Assembly: GCA_963674665.2 (NCBI GenBank)
Contig: CAXXPL010000009.1
Coordinates: 620,001-684,000, forward strand
Reading direction: 5' to 3'
Length of the DNA: 64,000 bases
DNA from: G963674665 sp963674665
GTDB lineage: Bacteria; Desulfobacterota; Desulfovibrionia; Desulfovibrionales; Desulfovibrionaceae
Below are positions 29,704 to 39,445 of this stretch, piece by piece. The position numbers and the translations under genes are program-made. The notes below the pieces were generated by a model that was given only the letters and a program-made list of their open reading frames with translations, was not told where the DNA came from and made no database searches. Numbering within the stretch: the first letter of the stretch is position 1; each line of letters begins with the position of its first letter.

Positions 29704-32700
29704 GTGAAGCATGCCTTTGCCCTGGTTTTGACGTTTTTCTGGAGCGTTGCGCTCCTCGTCGCCACAGTGTCCCCATGCGGGGCGGAGCTGCCAGGCGAAG
29801 GGGGCATGCCTCCCAATGAACGGTGCATCCCCCCGCCCCCGGAGTTCCTCCTGCCCAAGGCGCATTTTTCGCGCGTAAGCCTGGACCAAGGGCTGCCCAA
29901 CAGCGAGGTACGGGCTCTCCTGCAGGACAGCCGGGGCTTCATGTGGATAGGCACTCCCGGCGGGTTGACCAGGTACGACGGCTACGAGTGCCGTACCTTT
30001 CGTAGTGATCCGAACACCCCGGCCTCCCTTGGCGGGGACAGGATCAACGTCATCAAGGAGGGACCGGACGGCGCGCTCTGGGTTTCGGGCAGCCCGGGCA
30101 TGATCACCCGATACGACCCCAAGAGTGAGAGCTTCACACGTTTCCCCATCCGTCTCGACAAAAAGGAGATCGAGTCGTTTTCCAACCTCATTATGGACGA
30201 GTCCGGCATTGTCTGGCTTGGTGGAGGGGAAAACGGCCTGATCCGCTTTGACCCGCAAACCGGTGAAACCAAAGTGATCTCCGCTGATGCCCCGGTCTGG
30301 TCCATGGACATGGACGCCCGGGGGGACCTCTGGTTCACCACGAACAATGGCCTGTTCCACCTGGAAAAAGGCGGCAAGGAAGCTGATCATATGTGCCGGC
30401 TCCGGACCGGCCCGTCCAGCGTACGGGTCGACAGCCTCGGCAACATCTGGATCGCGGCCCACAGTCTTCAGCGATTCATCCCGGAAAACGGCAAGGTGCG
30501 AGAATACCTGATCTCCAACGCGCCCATCTACTCCATGCTGATGCAACGGGGCGGAGACATCTGGCTGGGCACCCGCAATGGCATTTACGTGTTCGATCCA
30601 GCTAAGGAAGAGGTCAAACGTCACTTCACCAATTCAGCCAAAGAGGAGGGAGAGCTCCTCGGCGAGAGGATCCTCTGCCTGTACGAGGATATCGATGGCG
30701 TCATGTGGTCCGGCTCCTTCAACGAGGGGGTGCAGCTCTACGATCCCAGGCAGGAGCGCTTTCAACTGCTCAAGATAAAAGGGACCGTTCCAAGGCTGAT
30801 GCTCCGTAACGTGGTGTGCGACATTCTCGGCGCGGGGGACGGCCGCGTCTGGCTGGGGCGCGAGGGCGCCATCTCCCTCGTGAACCTGGACTCCCGGGTG
30901 GTGGAGGACCGCACACCCAGAGAGTGGGCGTTCCTGCCCCACCGCACCGGCGGCATGTATCTGGACGACAAGGGTTTTCTCTGGGTGGGGACGCGGGGGC
31001 ACGTGGCCCGCATCGGCAGGGACCCTGGAGAGGATCGGGTGTATGCCCTCTCTCCGGGAAATGTCGAGGATCCTCCTGTGATAACGGATATTGTTCAAAG
31101 TGGCGACTTCATGCTGCTGACCACCATACACAAAGGTATGGCCATTCTGGACCCGGATACGGGAGAGATCACCTTCCTGAAGGACGGGACACCGGGCTTC
31201 AATTCCCAGGCTCTGGTCCAGGGGAGCGACGCGATCTGGGCCGCAGGACCCGGAGGTGTGGCCAGGGTACTGAAAGGCCGCGATGTCTGGTCCTGCTTCG
31301 AGGCGCCGTGGGAGGAGGTCTATACCCTGCTGCCGGCCCGAAAAGGCGACGTCTGGGTAGGTGCATCGAATGGACTTTTCAGATGGAGCCGCAAGACCCA
31401 GACCTGCGAGTCCTGGAGCGTACAGGATGGATTGCCTGCGCCCGGCGTCCTGGCCATTCTCGAGGATCTTCAGGGGCGGTTGTGGATGAGCGTGGGCAAG
31501 AACCTGGTGCTTTTCGTGCCGGAGTCCGGAGACATGCGCGTGTACAACGCCGGTGACGGACTGTCTCCCGTGAAGTTTCTCAGGGATGCCGCGTGGAGCG
31601 ATTCGCAGGGGCGGATGTTCTTCGGATCCATGGACGGCATGGTTGTATTCACCCCCGATCAGATCACGGACACGCCTTCCAAGTCGCGCGTGGTGGCGAC
31701 TTCCTTTTCCATCCACGACCATGAGGTGCGCCCCGGTCCGGATTCTCCCCTGAAAACACCCATCTGGAACGCGGAAAAGATCGTTCTGAAGCACGATCAG
31801 CGCATTCTGACCTTCGAGTTCGCCCTGCTCAGCTTCCCGGCGCCGGAGCAGACCAGGTACCGGTACAGGCTGGAGGGCTTTGATCCGCAGTGGATCGTGG
31901 CGGACGCCACGGGACGGCTGGCCAGGTACATGGCGCTCCCCGCCGGGGAGTACACCCTGCGGGCCAGGGCCATGTCGGGGGGGGCCTGGAGCCGTCATGA
32001 GGCGACCCTGGCCATCACGGTGCTCCCCCCCTGGTGGGATACGCCGTTCTTCAAGTTTTGCGTGGTGCTCAGCCTGCTGGCAATGACCTATCTGGTCTTT
32101 CGCGCCAGGGTTAACGCCATCAGAAGGCGGAATGTGCTGCTGGAATATCAGGTGGGCGAGAGAACCCGCGAATTGGCCGAGGTCAACAGGCAGCTCATGA
32201 AATCCAAGGCCGCCGCCGAGGCGGCCAACAAGGCCAAGAGCGCCTTTCTGGCCAACATGAGCCATGAACTGCGCACCCCCTTGAACGCCATCCTGGGCTT
32301 TGCGGACCTCATCCGCCGCAACGCCTCCATCCCGGCGAATGAGTTGGAGAACCTGTCCGTGATCAAGCGTAGCGGCGACCATCTGCTCTCGCTCATCAAC
32401 CAGGTGTTGGACCTCTCCAAGATCGAGGCCGACAGGATGACCCTCAACGTGGTGGATTGCGATCTGGAGCACATACTCAGGGACGTGCGGAACCTGATCT
32501 CGGACAAGGCCAGGGAGAAATCCGTGAGTCTGGAGCTGACATGCGCCGCGGATACACCCAAGTTCATCAGGCTTGACGCCGTGAAGCTCAAGCAGGTCCT
32601 GATCAACCTGATGGACAATGCCGTGAAGTTTACTGAAAAGGGAAGCGTGAGCCTCCTGGTTGAGCCCGAGGGCGACGGCGCGTTGCGCTTCGAAGTCCGT

Positions 32701-33597
32701 GACACCGGGGTTGGCGTGTCAAAGGACGAGATGGACAAGCTCTTCGAGCTGTTCGCGCAGACCGAGTCGGGCCGCAAATCCTCCCAGGGCACGGGCCTGG
32801 GCTTGCCCTTGAGCCGCAGGCTCGTCAGGCTCATGGGCGGTGACATGGAGGTGGAGAGCGAACCGGGCAAGGGGACCGCCATCAGCTTCATGGTGCAGGT
32901 GGAGGAGGGCGACGCGTCCACGCAAGAGGAGGAGGCCGAACCGCGCCGCGTGACGGGTCTTGCTCCGGGGCAGGCCGAGGTGCGCGTCCTCATTGCGGAC
33001 GACAACGAGGAAAACCGCGACCTGGTGCTCAAGCTGCTCACGCCCATGGGATTCTCGGTGCGGGCCGCGGCGGATGGCCGGGAGGCGGTGGATCTGTGGA
33101 GGAGCTGGAATCCCCGGTTCATTCTCATGGACATGCGCATGCCCGTGATGGACGGCTACGAGGCCACGCGGATAATCAAGGCCGAAGGCGGGGACAGGGT
33201 CCGTGTTGTGGCGTTTTCTGCCAGCAGTTTTCAGAGCGAGAGGCAGATCGCCCTGGACGCGGGATGCGACGATTACCTGCGCAAACCCATGCGCACCCGC
33301 AACCTGTTCTCCATGCTGGAGCGGCTGCTTGGCGTGGAGTTCCTCTACGAGGACACCTCCGAGGAGCGGGCTTCGGCATCCGGCCCGGATCTGGCCCGGG
33401 AGGTCACTCCCGAGGCCCTGCGGGACCTCTCTCCTGAACTGCTGGGGCGACTGCGGCGTGCCGTGGACGAGGTTGACCTGGATTTGGCCCTGGAAATCAT
33501 CAGGGATATCGAATATGAAAATGAGCGACTCGCCGCCGGACTGGGGTATCTGGCGGAGACCTATCGCTTCGATCTGATCCAGCAAGCGCTGGACTAG
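29704..33597 (+). CDS. beta-propeller (Reg_prop/Y_Y_Y) hybrid two-component sensor kinase
   Basis: 1297-aa protein. It has a signal peptide (to about residue 27) and a large periplasmic region of Reg_prop repeats (recurring WIGT/WVG-type strands such as GFMWIGTPGGLTRYDG) forming beta-propellers. A Y_Y_Y domain follows (YRYRLEGFDPQW), then one membrane helix near 780. Inside are HisKA with His854, HATPase_c and a receiver with Asp1143 (ILMDMRMPVMDGYEATR), plus an acidic helical tail. The layout matches Bacteroidetes hybrid two-component systems except that no AraC domain is present. GTG 29704 is preferred over the open frame from 29587 because GGAGG precedes it and it begins the signal peptide. 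Confidence 0.92.
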   Translation: MKHAFALVLTFFWSVALLVATVSPCGAELPGEGGMPPNERCIPPPPEFLLPKAHFSRVSLDQGLPNSEVRALLQDSRGFMWIGTPGGLTRYDGYECRTFRSDPNTPASLGGDRINVIKEGPDGALWVSGSPGMITRYDPKSESFTRFPIRLDKKEIESFSNLIMDESGIVWLGGGENGLIRFDPQTGETKVISADAPVWSMDMDARGDLWFTTNNGLFHLEKGGKEADHMCRLRTGPSSVRVDSLGNIWIAAHSLQRFIPENGKVREYLISNAPIYSMLMQRGGDIWLGTRNGIYVFDPAKEEVKRHFTNSAKEEGELLGERILCLYEDIDGVMWSGSFNEGVQLYDPRQERFQLLKIKGTVPRLMLRNVVCDILGAGDGRVWLGREGAISLVNLDSRVVEDRTPREWAFLPHRTGGMYLDDKGFLWVGTRGHVARIGRDPGEDRVYALSPGNVEDPPVITDIVQSGDFMLLTTIHKGMAILDPDTGEITFLKDGTPGFNSQALVQGSDAIWAAGPGGVARVLKGRDVWSCFEAPWEEVYTLLPARKGDVWVGASNGLFRWSRKTQTCESWSVQDGLPAPGVLAILEDLQGRLWMSVGKNLVLFVPESGDMRVYNAGDGLSPVKFLRDAAWSDSQGRMFFGSMDGMVVFTPDQITDTPSKSRVVATSFSIHDHEVRPGPDSPLKTPIWNAEKIVLKHDQRILTFEFALLSFPAPEQTRYRYRLEGFDPQWIVADATGRLARYMALPAGEYTLRARAMSGGAWSRHEATLAITVLPPWWDTPFFKFCVVLSLLAMTYLVFRARVNAIRRRNVLLEYQVGERTRELAEVNRQLMKSKAAAEAANKAKSAFLANMSHELRTPLNAILGFADLIRRNASIPANELENLSVIKRSGDHLLSLINQVLDLSKIEADRMTLNVVDCDLEHILRDVRNLISDKAREKSVSLELTCAADTPKFIRLDAVKLKQVLINLMDNAVKFTEKGSVSLLVEPEGDGALRFEVRDTGVGVSKDEMDKLFELFAQTESGRKSSQGTGLGLPLSRRLVRLMGGDMEVESEPGKGTAISFMVQVEEGDASTQEEEAEPRRVTGLAPGQAEVRVLIADDNEENRDLVLKLLTPMGFSVRAAADGREAVDLWRSWNPRFILMDMRMPVMDGYEATRIIKAEGGDRVRVVAFSASSFQSERQIALDAGCDDYLRKPMRTRNLFSMLERLLGVEFLYEDTSEERASASGPDLAREVTPEALRDLSPELLGRLRRAVDEVDLDLALEIIRDIEYENERLAAGLGYLAETYRFDLIQQALD

Positions 33598-33690
33598 TGC
33601 GGATGCAAGGATGTTTTCCAGGGGAAATCCTTATTGACGGGTCCCCCCACCTCGCCGCCGTTGGAACCACATGAGCCGCCTGGAGGCCCC

Positions 33691-34710
33691 ATGGGCACGG
33701 ATTTGCCGGAAAACGTCATAGCGGGGAGCGATATCCTGATCGTCGATGACGAGCCCAACAACCTTTCCGTTCTCAAGAATATTCTCGCGGAGTGCGGGGC
33801 GCGGGTTCGCCCCGCCCTGAGCGGCGAGCTGGCGCTCAAGGCCATGCGTAGCCGGTGCCCGGACATAATCCTGCTGGATGTGCTCATGCCCAAGGGCATG
33901 AACGGTTTCGAGGTCTGCGAGATTATCAAGCGCGACGGCTCCCTGCGCCACGTGCCCGTGCTGTTCATCAGCGCCCTCACCGATACGGCGGACAAGCTGC
34001 GCGCCTTTCAGGCAGGGGGGCAGGATTACATCGACAAGCCCTTTCAGGCCGAGGAGGTCCTGGCCAGGGTGGAGTCGCATCTGAAGCTGCTCAGGATGCG
34101 GAAACGTCTGGAGGAGCAGAACGAGCAGCTGCGGGTGGAGATAGAGGGCAGGAAAAAGGCCCAGCAAGCCCTGGCAGTGGCCAACAGCGAGCTGGAAATG
34201 CTGGCCAACCTGGACGGGTTGACCAAGGTGGCCAACAGGCGTGTCTTTGACAGCGCCCTGGACCGGGAATGGAGGCGCGCCAAGCGACAGGGCACCTCCA
34301 TCGCCCTGGCCCTGTGCGACATCGACTATTTCAAGCGCTTCAACGACGCCTATGGGCACCAGGCAGGGGACAACTGCCTGCGGCGTATCGCCGAAACCAT
34401 TCAGAACGTGCTCAAGCGGCAGAGTGATCTTCTGGCCCGATACGGCGGCGAGGAATTCGCCCTGATTCTGCCCGACACCAACATTGACGGAGGCGGGCAC
34501 ATAGCCAGGGAAATGGTCCGGGCCGTGGCGGACGCGGCGGTGCCGCACAGGGATTCCGACGCCGCCGAAATGGTGACCATCAGTGTGGGAGTGGCGGCGG
34601 TGCGGCCCTCGCCGGACATCGCACCCTCGGACCTGCTTGCAAGGGCGGACGCAGCCCTGTACCGCGCCAAGAATAAGGGGCGCAATCAGGTCGAGGTGGC
34701 GGAAGACTGA
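33691..34710 (+). CDS. response regulator with GGDEF domain (diguanylate cyclase)
   Basis: 339-aa REC-GGDEF protein. The receiver has DILIVDDEPNN, the phospho-acceptor Asp in ILLDVLMP, and the Lys of FIDKPF-type (YIDKPF). A coiled-coil linker (about 130-170) leads to a GGDEF domain with an intact GGEEF active site, preceded by RQSD as an inhibitory I-site. It should make c-di-GMP when phosphorylated, most simply by one of the two hybrid kinases upstream. ATG 33691 with GGAGG is chosen over the open frame from 33634. Confidence 0.93.
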   Translation: MGTDLPENVIAGSDILIVDDEPNNLSVLKNILAECGARVRPALSGELALKAMRSRCPDIILLDVLMPKGMNGFEVCEIIKRDGSLRHVPVLFISALTDTADKLRAFQAGGQDYIDKPFQAEEVLARVESHLKLLRMRKRLEEQNEQLRVEIEGRKKAQQALAVANSELEMLANLDGLTKVANRRVFDSALDREWRRAKRQGTSIALALCDIDYFKRFNDAYGHQAGDNCLRRIAETIQNVLKRQSDLLARYGGEEFALILPDTNIDGGGHIAREMVRAVADAAVPHRDSDAAEMVTISVGVAAVRPSPDIAPSDLLARADAALYRAKNKGRNQVEVAED

Positions 34711-35157
34711 GTTCCGCTAAGCGATGAGGCAATGGCGATTCCTTTGTGTCTGTCATTGATTCATGTTGTTGGCCCTATATGAAAAGCCCCCCACTGCGTT
34801 TCGATGACGCTTACCGAAGGGGTGCTGTAAACAAGCATTGTACCCCCGCTCGATTTCCCCTTGTTGTGCCCTATACCCAGAGTGTGAGTAAGAAATTGCG
34901 CCGTTTCCTGGCTGGAGTTCGATACTGCCCGCTTGATCAATCGTGAATGCACTGAAATGTTGGGGCATTGGCGTTATTTCGTAGCATGCAAGGCGTTCAT
35001 GATTCAGTGAGCACTTTCCAATTGTGGATTTGGTAAAGTATAACCATGGACTAGTATGTAACTACTTGAAAATACTTCGTCTCGGTATGGGAAAATCCTT
35101 GATGGGATCAGCCTCCCAATGATACTGACAGTAATGTTTATAAGGGGGGGGCGTGCA
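34711..35157. other. gene-free stretch between the two GGDEF genes
   Basis: About 450 bp without a supported gene, RNA or repeat. It presumably holds the promoter of the membrane GGDEF gene; TATAACCATGG-like text near 35040 is too weak to call. Confidence 0.5.
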
Positions 35158-36789
35158 ATGCCGGAAATTTCGGCGAATTCAGGCGTTGAACTGAGCGAGG
35201 AACTCAGAGAGAAGCAGGGAGTGCGGGAGGCGAAAATTCGCTCCCTGTATGCCAACCTGCCAGCCACCTCGGCCGCCACGCTGCTCAATGCCTTATTTCT
35301 TTCAGGCGGGTTGTGGACCATACTGGATCACTGGATCCTGGTTACCTGGTTCTCCCTCAACCTTCTGACTATCTTTCTACGCCTGTATTCCTACTACAGA
35401 TTCAGAATGGTGCTCTGGACCCCGGAGGCCAGTGCCCGCTGGTGCCGGATCTTTCATGCGGGACTCCTTCTGGCCGGGATACTGTGGGGCGGTGGGGGGT
35501 TCTGGTTCTTCCCCCCCCATTCATTGCTGCACCAGACGTTCATCCTTCTCGTGCTGGGGGGCATGGTTGTGGGGGCGCTGGCCGCCAATATGTCCTCGTT
35601 CTGGGGCTCCAACATCTACGCCTGGCTGCTGATCATCCCCGCGGGGGCGCGTTGCGCCCTGCAAGGCACAGGTAGCCACCTGGCCATCTCGGGGATGATC
35701 ATGGTGTTCCTGCTCCTGATGTACCTGGTCTCCAGGAAGATATACGCCACCATGGATAGCTCGTTCAGGCTGCGTTACAAGAACATCGGACTCATCGAGC
35801 ACCTCACAAGGGAGCAGGTCAAGTCCACGCAGCTGGTGGATTCACTGCAAAACGAGGTCAACCAGCGCGTCAGGGTCGAGGGTGAGCTGAGAAAGAGCGA
35901 GGACCTGTTCAGGACGCTCACCGAGACCACGAGCTCCGCCATCTTCATTGTCCAGGACGACGTTATCCAGTACGTCAACAAGTCCGGCGAGGACATGGTG
36001 AACTACACCAAGGAGGAGATGAAGAATATCCCTGCCTGGAATCTGGTGCATCCGGGCTACAGAAAGCTGGTGGCAGGCAGGGGCGTCTCGAGACTGGAAG
36101 GGCTCATGGACCTGCCCAATCGCTACGAGTTCCTGCTGTGCGGCAAGAACGGCAAGGAAATCTGGGTGGACTACACCGGTACGCAGATCGAATACAAGGG
36201 AAGACCGGCTTTGCTGGGAACCGTGGTTGATATCACCGAGCGCAAGGCAGTGCAGGCCAAGCTGCACGAGATGGCCACCACGGACGCCCTCACAGAACTG
36301 AACAACAGGCGAAGCTTCCTGGACCTGGCCAAGCAGGACATCAGGCGTGCGAAGCGGTATGGCCGTAAGGTGTCCCTGATCATGTTCGACGCGGACCATT
36401 TCAAGGAAATCAACGACACCTGCGGCCACGACGTGGGCGACGCCGCCCTGAGGCATCTTGCGCAGGTGAGCGCCGAAATGGTGCGTGAAATCGACATTCT
36501 GGGACGCATCGGCGGTGAGGAGTTCGCCATTCTGATGCCCGAGACCGGCGTTGAACAGGCCATCCTCGCGGCTGACAGATTGCGCGGTGCCATAGCCGAG
36601 TCCAGGGTGCCTATCGAACTTCTCGATGGTGGGGAGCTTCACGTCACAGTGAGCGTGGGGGTGGCCGAACTGGGACCGGACGATGATCTGACCGAGCTGA
36701 TGAAGCTGGCGGACAACGCCCTTTACCGGGCCAAGAGCGTGGGCCGCAACAGGGTTGAGGTGGAACCGCCCCTCGATGGTGCGCGATAA
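35158..36789 (+). CDS. membrane-bound PAS-GGDEF diguanylate cyclase
   Basis: 543-aa protein. The N-terminal half has about six hydrophobic helices (for example WTILDHWILVTWFSLNLLTIFL and LGGMVVGALAANMSSF). A coiled segment, a PAS domain (SSAIFIVQDDVIQYVNKSGEDMV through a VVDITERKAVQ PAC end) and a GGDEF domain follow. Its active site GGEEF is intact and preceded by REID as a possible I-site. It should be a c-di-GMP synthase responding to a membrane or small-molecule cue. The ATG at 35158 follows a G-rich ribosome-binding site. Confidence 0.92.
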   Translation: MPEISANSGVELSEELREKQGVREAKIRSLYANLPATSAATLLNALFLSGGLWTILDHWILVTWFSLNLLTIFLRLYSYYRFRMVLWTPEASARWCRIFHAGLLLAGILWGGGGFWFFPPHSLLHQTFILLVLGGMVVGALAANMSSFWGSNIYAWLLIIPAGARCALQGTGSHLAISGMIMVFLLLMYLVSRKIYATMDSSFRLRYKNIGLIEHLTREQVKSTQLVDSLQNEVNQRVRVEGELRKSEDLFRTLTETTSSAIFIVQDDVIQYVNKSGEDMVNYTKEEMKNIPAWNLVHPGYRKLVAGRGVSRLEGLMDLPNRYEFLLCGKNGKEIWVDYTGTQIEYKGRPALLGTVVDITERKAVQAKLHEMATTDALTELNNRRSFLDLAKQDIRRAKRYGRKVSLIMFDADHFKEINDTCGHDVGDAALRHLAQVSAEMVREIDILGRIGGEEFAILMPETGVEQAILAADRLRGAIAESRVPIELLDGGELHVTVSVGVAELGPDDDLTELMKLADNALYRAKSVGRNRVEVEPPLDGAR

Positions 36790-36867
36790 CAGACCTCGGA
36801 ATCCCCTGAAGGGGATTTTGACGGAACTGCGAGCACGGGATAGCCTGCGGTCAAACAGGAGGTCCTT

Positions 36868-37437
36868 ATGCACAGCAAGCCCGTTGCCGCCGGTAAGAGC
36901 AGTTTCAACCACATAGACCCTGACCAGGCATTCCCCCATATCGTTGACGACAACTCCACCACATGGCTCGACCTCGCATGCGGGGCGGGCAGGTACACCC
37001 TTGCCCTGGCCACGCGCATCCCCCCGAATGGCCTTATCTACGCCCTGGACCTGTGGGAGGAGGGGCTCGAGGCCCTTGCCTCGGCCGCCAGGGACCAGGG
37101 GGTGAGCAACATTCGGACCGTGAAGGCCGACATGACAGGGGTCCTGCCCCTGGAGGACGATTCCGTGGATGTCTGCCTCATGGCCACGGTACTGCACGAT
37201 CTCCCACAATCAGGAAGGGTGAGCGCCCTGCGGGAGGTGCGGCGCGTGCTCAAGGACGGGGGCGCGGCCGTGATCATCGAGTTCAAGAAATTCGACCAAG
37301 GTCCTGGACCAGGCAAGGCGCAGCGCATCGACGAGGCTGACGCCGAAGCCCTGCTCTCACCCCTGGGGTTCACCAGACAGGCTTCAGCCGACCTGGGGGA
37401 GTTCACCTACCTCGCACGTTTCGGTTTGACTAAATAG
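36868..37437 (+). CDS. class I SAM-dependent methyltransferase
   Basis: 189-aa methyltransferase of the ubiE/arsM-like group. TTWLDLACGAGRYTLALA is motif I, VCLMATVLHDLP the motif II/III region, and ALREVRRVLKDGGAAVIIEF motif IV. AGGAGG precedes the ATG by a normal distance. The acceptor is unknown. It is 78 bp after the GGDEF gene and ends at a strong terminator, so it may be the last gene of that transcript. Confidence 0.88.
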   Translation: MHSKPVAAGKSSFNHIDPDQAFPHIVDDNSTTWLDLACGAGRYTLALATRIPPNGLIYALDLWEEGLEALASAARDQGVSNIRTVKADMTGVLPLEDDSVDVCLMATVLHDLPQSGRVSALREVRRVLKDGGAAVIIEFKKFDQGPGPGKAQRIDEADAEALLSPLGFTRQASADLGEFTYLARFGLTK

Positions 37438-37460
37438 TTTTCAAGCGAAAGAGGGTTTGC

Positions 37461-37505
37461 GAGAAGAAAACCATGTGGAAAATGGTTTTCTTCTCGTCAA
37501 TTTTC
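37461..37505 (+). terminator. Rho-independent terminator after the methyltransferase
   Basis: GAGAAGAAAACCAT and ATGGTTTTCTTCTC form a perfect 14-bp stem with a short loop, followed by GTCAATTTTCTTT. Confidence 0.85.
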
Positions 37506-37549
37506 TTTGCAACAAATGGCATATCGATTCTTGAGTGTACTAGAGCATT

Positions 37550-38260
37550 TTAACTTTCATTTTGTATATACCCACAAGATCTAAACCAGCCCTGAGCATC
37601 TTTTGCGAGAACGAAGCTCAGGGCTTTTCCAACAGCGTCAAAGAGCTCTTCATGTGTCCTGGCTTTCATTCCTTTCAGCAGTTCCTTTACTTTGCTCCAC
37701 ATCTTTTCAATAGGATTTAGATCTGGGCTATAAGCTGGTAGAAACCGATAAGAAGCCTGCTTGGCTTCAATGGCAGCGTAAGCATCCTGGGATTTATGGG
37801 CTGAGAGATTGTCCATGATGACGATATCGCCAGGGCGTAGAGAAGGTGCAAGCACCTCTTTGATGTAAGCATCGAACATCTTTCGATCTACCGCCCCAGG
37901 AAAGACAATACTCTCAGTTGAGCCATCAAGGCGCACCGAAGAAAGTACGGTTAAGGTTTCCCAACGGCCGCACGGGGCAGAATCATGACAACGCTCCCCA
38001 TGGATAGAGCGTCCATACAGTCGTGTCATATTTGTTTTTACGCCTGATTCATCAAGAAAAATCAAGGAGTTCACATCCACAGTCCGTTGGAATTCCTCCC
38101 ATTCAAGCCTAGACTTGACTATATCCTCCCGATCCTGCTCGCTTGCTCGCAGAGTTTTTTTTGAAAGCAAATCCAAGAGATTTAAGAATTTTATGAATTG
38201 CAACAAGTGAGCACTGCTTTCTGAAGTGCTGCCGAATCTCCTCCAAGGTGAGGTCCACAT
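37550..38260 (-). CDS. IS630-family transposase, C-terminal DDE catalytic part
   Basis: DDE endonuclease half. LIFLDESGVKTNM contains the first Asp, VIMDNLSAHKS the second Asp, and LPAYSPDLNPIEKMWSKVKE the Asn/Glu region. The useful protein begins about KKTLRASEQDRED; the upstream text of this frame is chance. It is joined to the upstream helix-turn-helix frame through a run of eight A (38155-38162) by a +1 shift or transcriptional slippage. Confidence 0.9.
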   Translation of the reverse strand: MWTSPWRRFGSTSESSAHLLQFIKFLNLLDLLSKKTLRASEQDREDIVKSRLEWEEFQRTVDVNSLIFLDESGVKTNMTRLYGRSIHGERCHDSAPCGRWETLTVLSSVRLDGSTESIVFPGAVDRKMFDAYIKEVLAPSLRPGDIVIMDNLSAHKSQDAYAAIEAKQASYRFLPAYSPDLNPIEKMWSKVKELLKGMKARTHEELFDAVGKALSFVLAKDAQGWFRSCGYIQNES

Positions 38261-38486
38261 TTTCGAGGAGAAGAGCTGTCAGTTCTCGACGCTCATCTTC
38301 AGAGAACATTGACGTTCTGTGACCGCGCTGTCGGGCTTCCATTCGTCCGTCTCGTTCAAATTCCCGGATCCACCGACTCACGCTATTTAGATGATACCCC
38401 ACAATCTCGGCGATTTGCCGCCGTGGGAGTCCTGCCTCGTAAGCCCGTATAGCTATAGCCCGTACTTCCTTGTTTGCTGTTTTCAT
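38109..38486 (-). CDS. IS630-family transposase, N-terminal helix-turn-helix part
   Basis: 125-aa product starting MKTANKEVRAIAIRAYEAGL. It has the paired helix-turn-helix of IS630 transposases (RRQIAEIVGYHLNSVSRWIREFERDG, then LTLEEIRQHFRKQCSLVAIHKILKSLG). The last 15 or so residues after FAFKKN are out of frame with the catalytic half. Translation therefore gives a truncated DNA-binding protein unless the A8 run is slipped. Confidence 0.88.
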   Translation of the reverse strand: MKTANKEVRAIAIRAYEAGLPRRQIAEIVGYHLNSVSRWIREFERDGRMEARQRGHRTSMFSEDERRELTALLLENVDLTLEEIRQHFRKQCSLVAIHKILKSLGFAFKKNSASKRAGSGGYSQV

Positions 38487-38680
38487 GCAAGTCAGTCTAG
38501 AATATTTTTAGATAATTTGAAAGTTAAAATGCCCTATGGTAAGCTTGACGAGATGGGTAAAATACTGATTTGAAAGTTGAATCATTGATTAATCGTGAAC
38601 AATTTGATACGGAATAAGATAGGTATTTTTTATGATTATTTTGGGATAAATAAAGTAGTAATTCATTCACAGAATGAATC

Positions 38681-39430
38681 ATGCAGTTTAAAAACGTTTT
38701 GAAGGTGCTGCTAATGGGAATGCGGGAACTGTTACGCCGTATATTGAAGCCTTTGCTTGATGAAATGATCGAAGAGGCAATGACCAGGGACAGCAAGAAC
38801 ATCGAGCGTCATTTCCGCAAAAAGGCCATGGAGAGTTCGGCCGCCTATATTGAGGAGCGTATGGCTGATGCAACGCCACTGCCGGACAAATGGGCTGTGC
38901 TCGACCTCGGATTGCAGGCCGCGGAGCCCATGCTGCGGGACAACCCCCAGGCCCTGGTCTGCGAATTCGGCGTGGCCAGCGGCGCCACCATCAATCATCT
39001 CGCCAGGAAACTCCCGGGCCGGGCGGTTCACGGCTTCGATTCCTTTGAGGGCCTGCCCGAGGACTGGCGCGACGGATACCCCAAGGGAGCCTTCAGCCGC
39101 AACGCTCCTCCGGAGGTGGTGGGGAACGTGGAGCTGGTGCAGGGGTATTTCGACCAGAGCCTTGCCCCGTTTCTCCAGGCAAACCCCGGCACAGCCGCCT
39201 TCCTGCACATCGACTGCGACCTGTACTCGTCCACCAGGACCATTTTCCAGCATTTTGAGGCTCGTCTCGTCCCCGGCAGTGTGCTGGTGTTCGACGAGTA
39301 CTTCAATTATCCCGGCTGGGAGCAGGGGGAGCACCTGGCACTGAACGAGTTTCTGGACAGGACCGGCCTGGGCGTCCAGTATCTGGGGTATTGCAAATTC
39401 CACCAGCAGGTGGTGCTCAGGCTGACATAG
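38681..39430 (+). CDS. TylF/MycF-family O-methyltransferase-like protein
   Basis: 249-aa class I methyltransferase of the macrocin O-methyltransferase (TylF) type. Motif I is VCEFGVASGATINHLARKL; then HGFDSFEGLPEDWRDGYPKGAF, FLHIDCDLYSSTRTIF and VFDEYFNYPGWEQGEHLA, with the Asp residues used for metal binding in this family. The likely acceptor is a sugar or polyketide-like hydroxyl. The start is uncertain: ATG 38681, or ATG 38714, which has AAGG upstream. It follows the IS630 element and is isolated from the main glycan region. Confidence 0.87.
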   Translation: MQFKNVLKVLLMGMRELLRRILKPLLDEMIEEAMTRDSKNIERHFRKKAMESSAAYIEERMADATPLPDKWAVLDLGLQAAEPMLRDNPQALVCEFGVASGATINHLARKLPGRAVHGFDSFEGLPEDWRDGYPKGAFSRNAPPEVVGNVELVQGYFDQSLAPFLQANPGTAAFLHIDCDLYSSTRTIFQHFEARLVPGSVLVFDEYFNYPGWEQGEHLALNEFLDRTGLGVQYLGYCKFHQQVVLRLT

Positions 39431-39445
39431 CTGTCGAGTATCCTT

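Larger units (their letters stand above)
37541..38536 (-). mobile_element. IS630-family insertion sequence
   Basis: A 996-bp element including the flanking TA dinucleotides at both ends, the target of IS630/Tc1 elements. Terminal inverted repeats are GAGCATTTTAACTTTCA on the left and, read inward from the right, GGGCATTTTAACTTTCA (one mismatch in 17). It carries a two-frame transposase on the - strand. Lower GC than its neighbours. The left end is inside the stop codon region of the transposase. Confidence 0.88.

Noticed and set aside
30634..32472. 612-codon - strand frame opposite the propeller kinase
   Set aside because: Antisense shadow; the + strand has signal peptide, propeller, HisKA and receiver in one frame.
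37550..38486. Two separate host genes
   Set aside because: TA flanks, terminal inverted repeats and DDE motifs show an IS630-family transposase in two frames.
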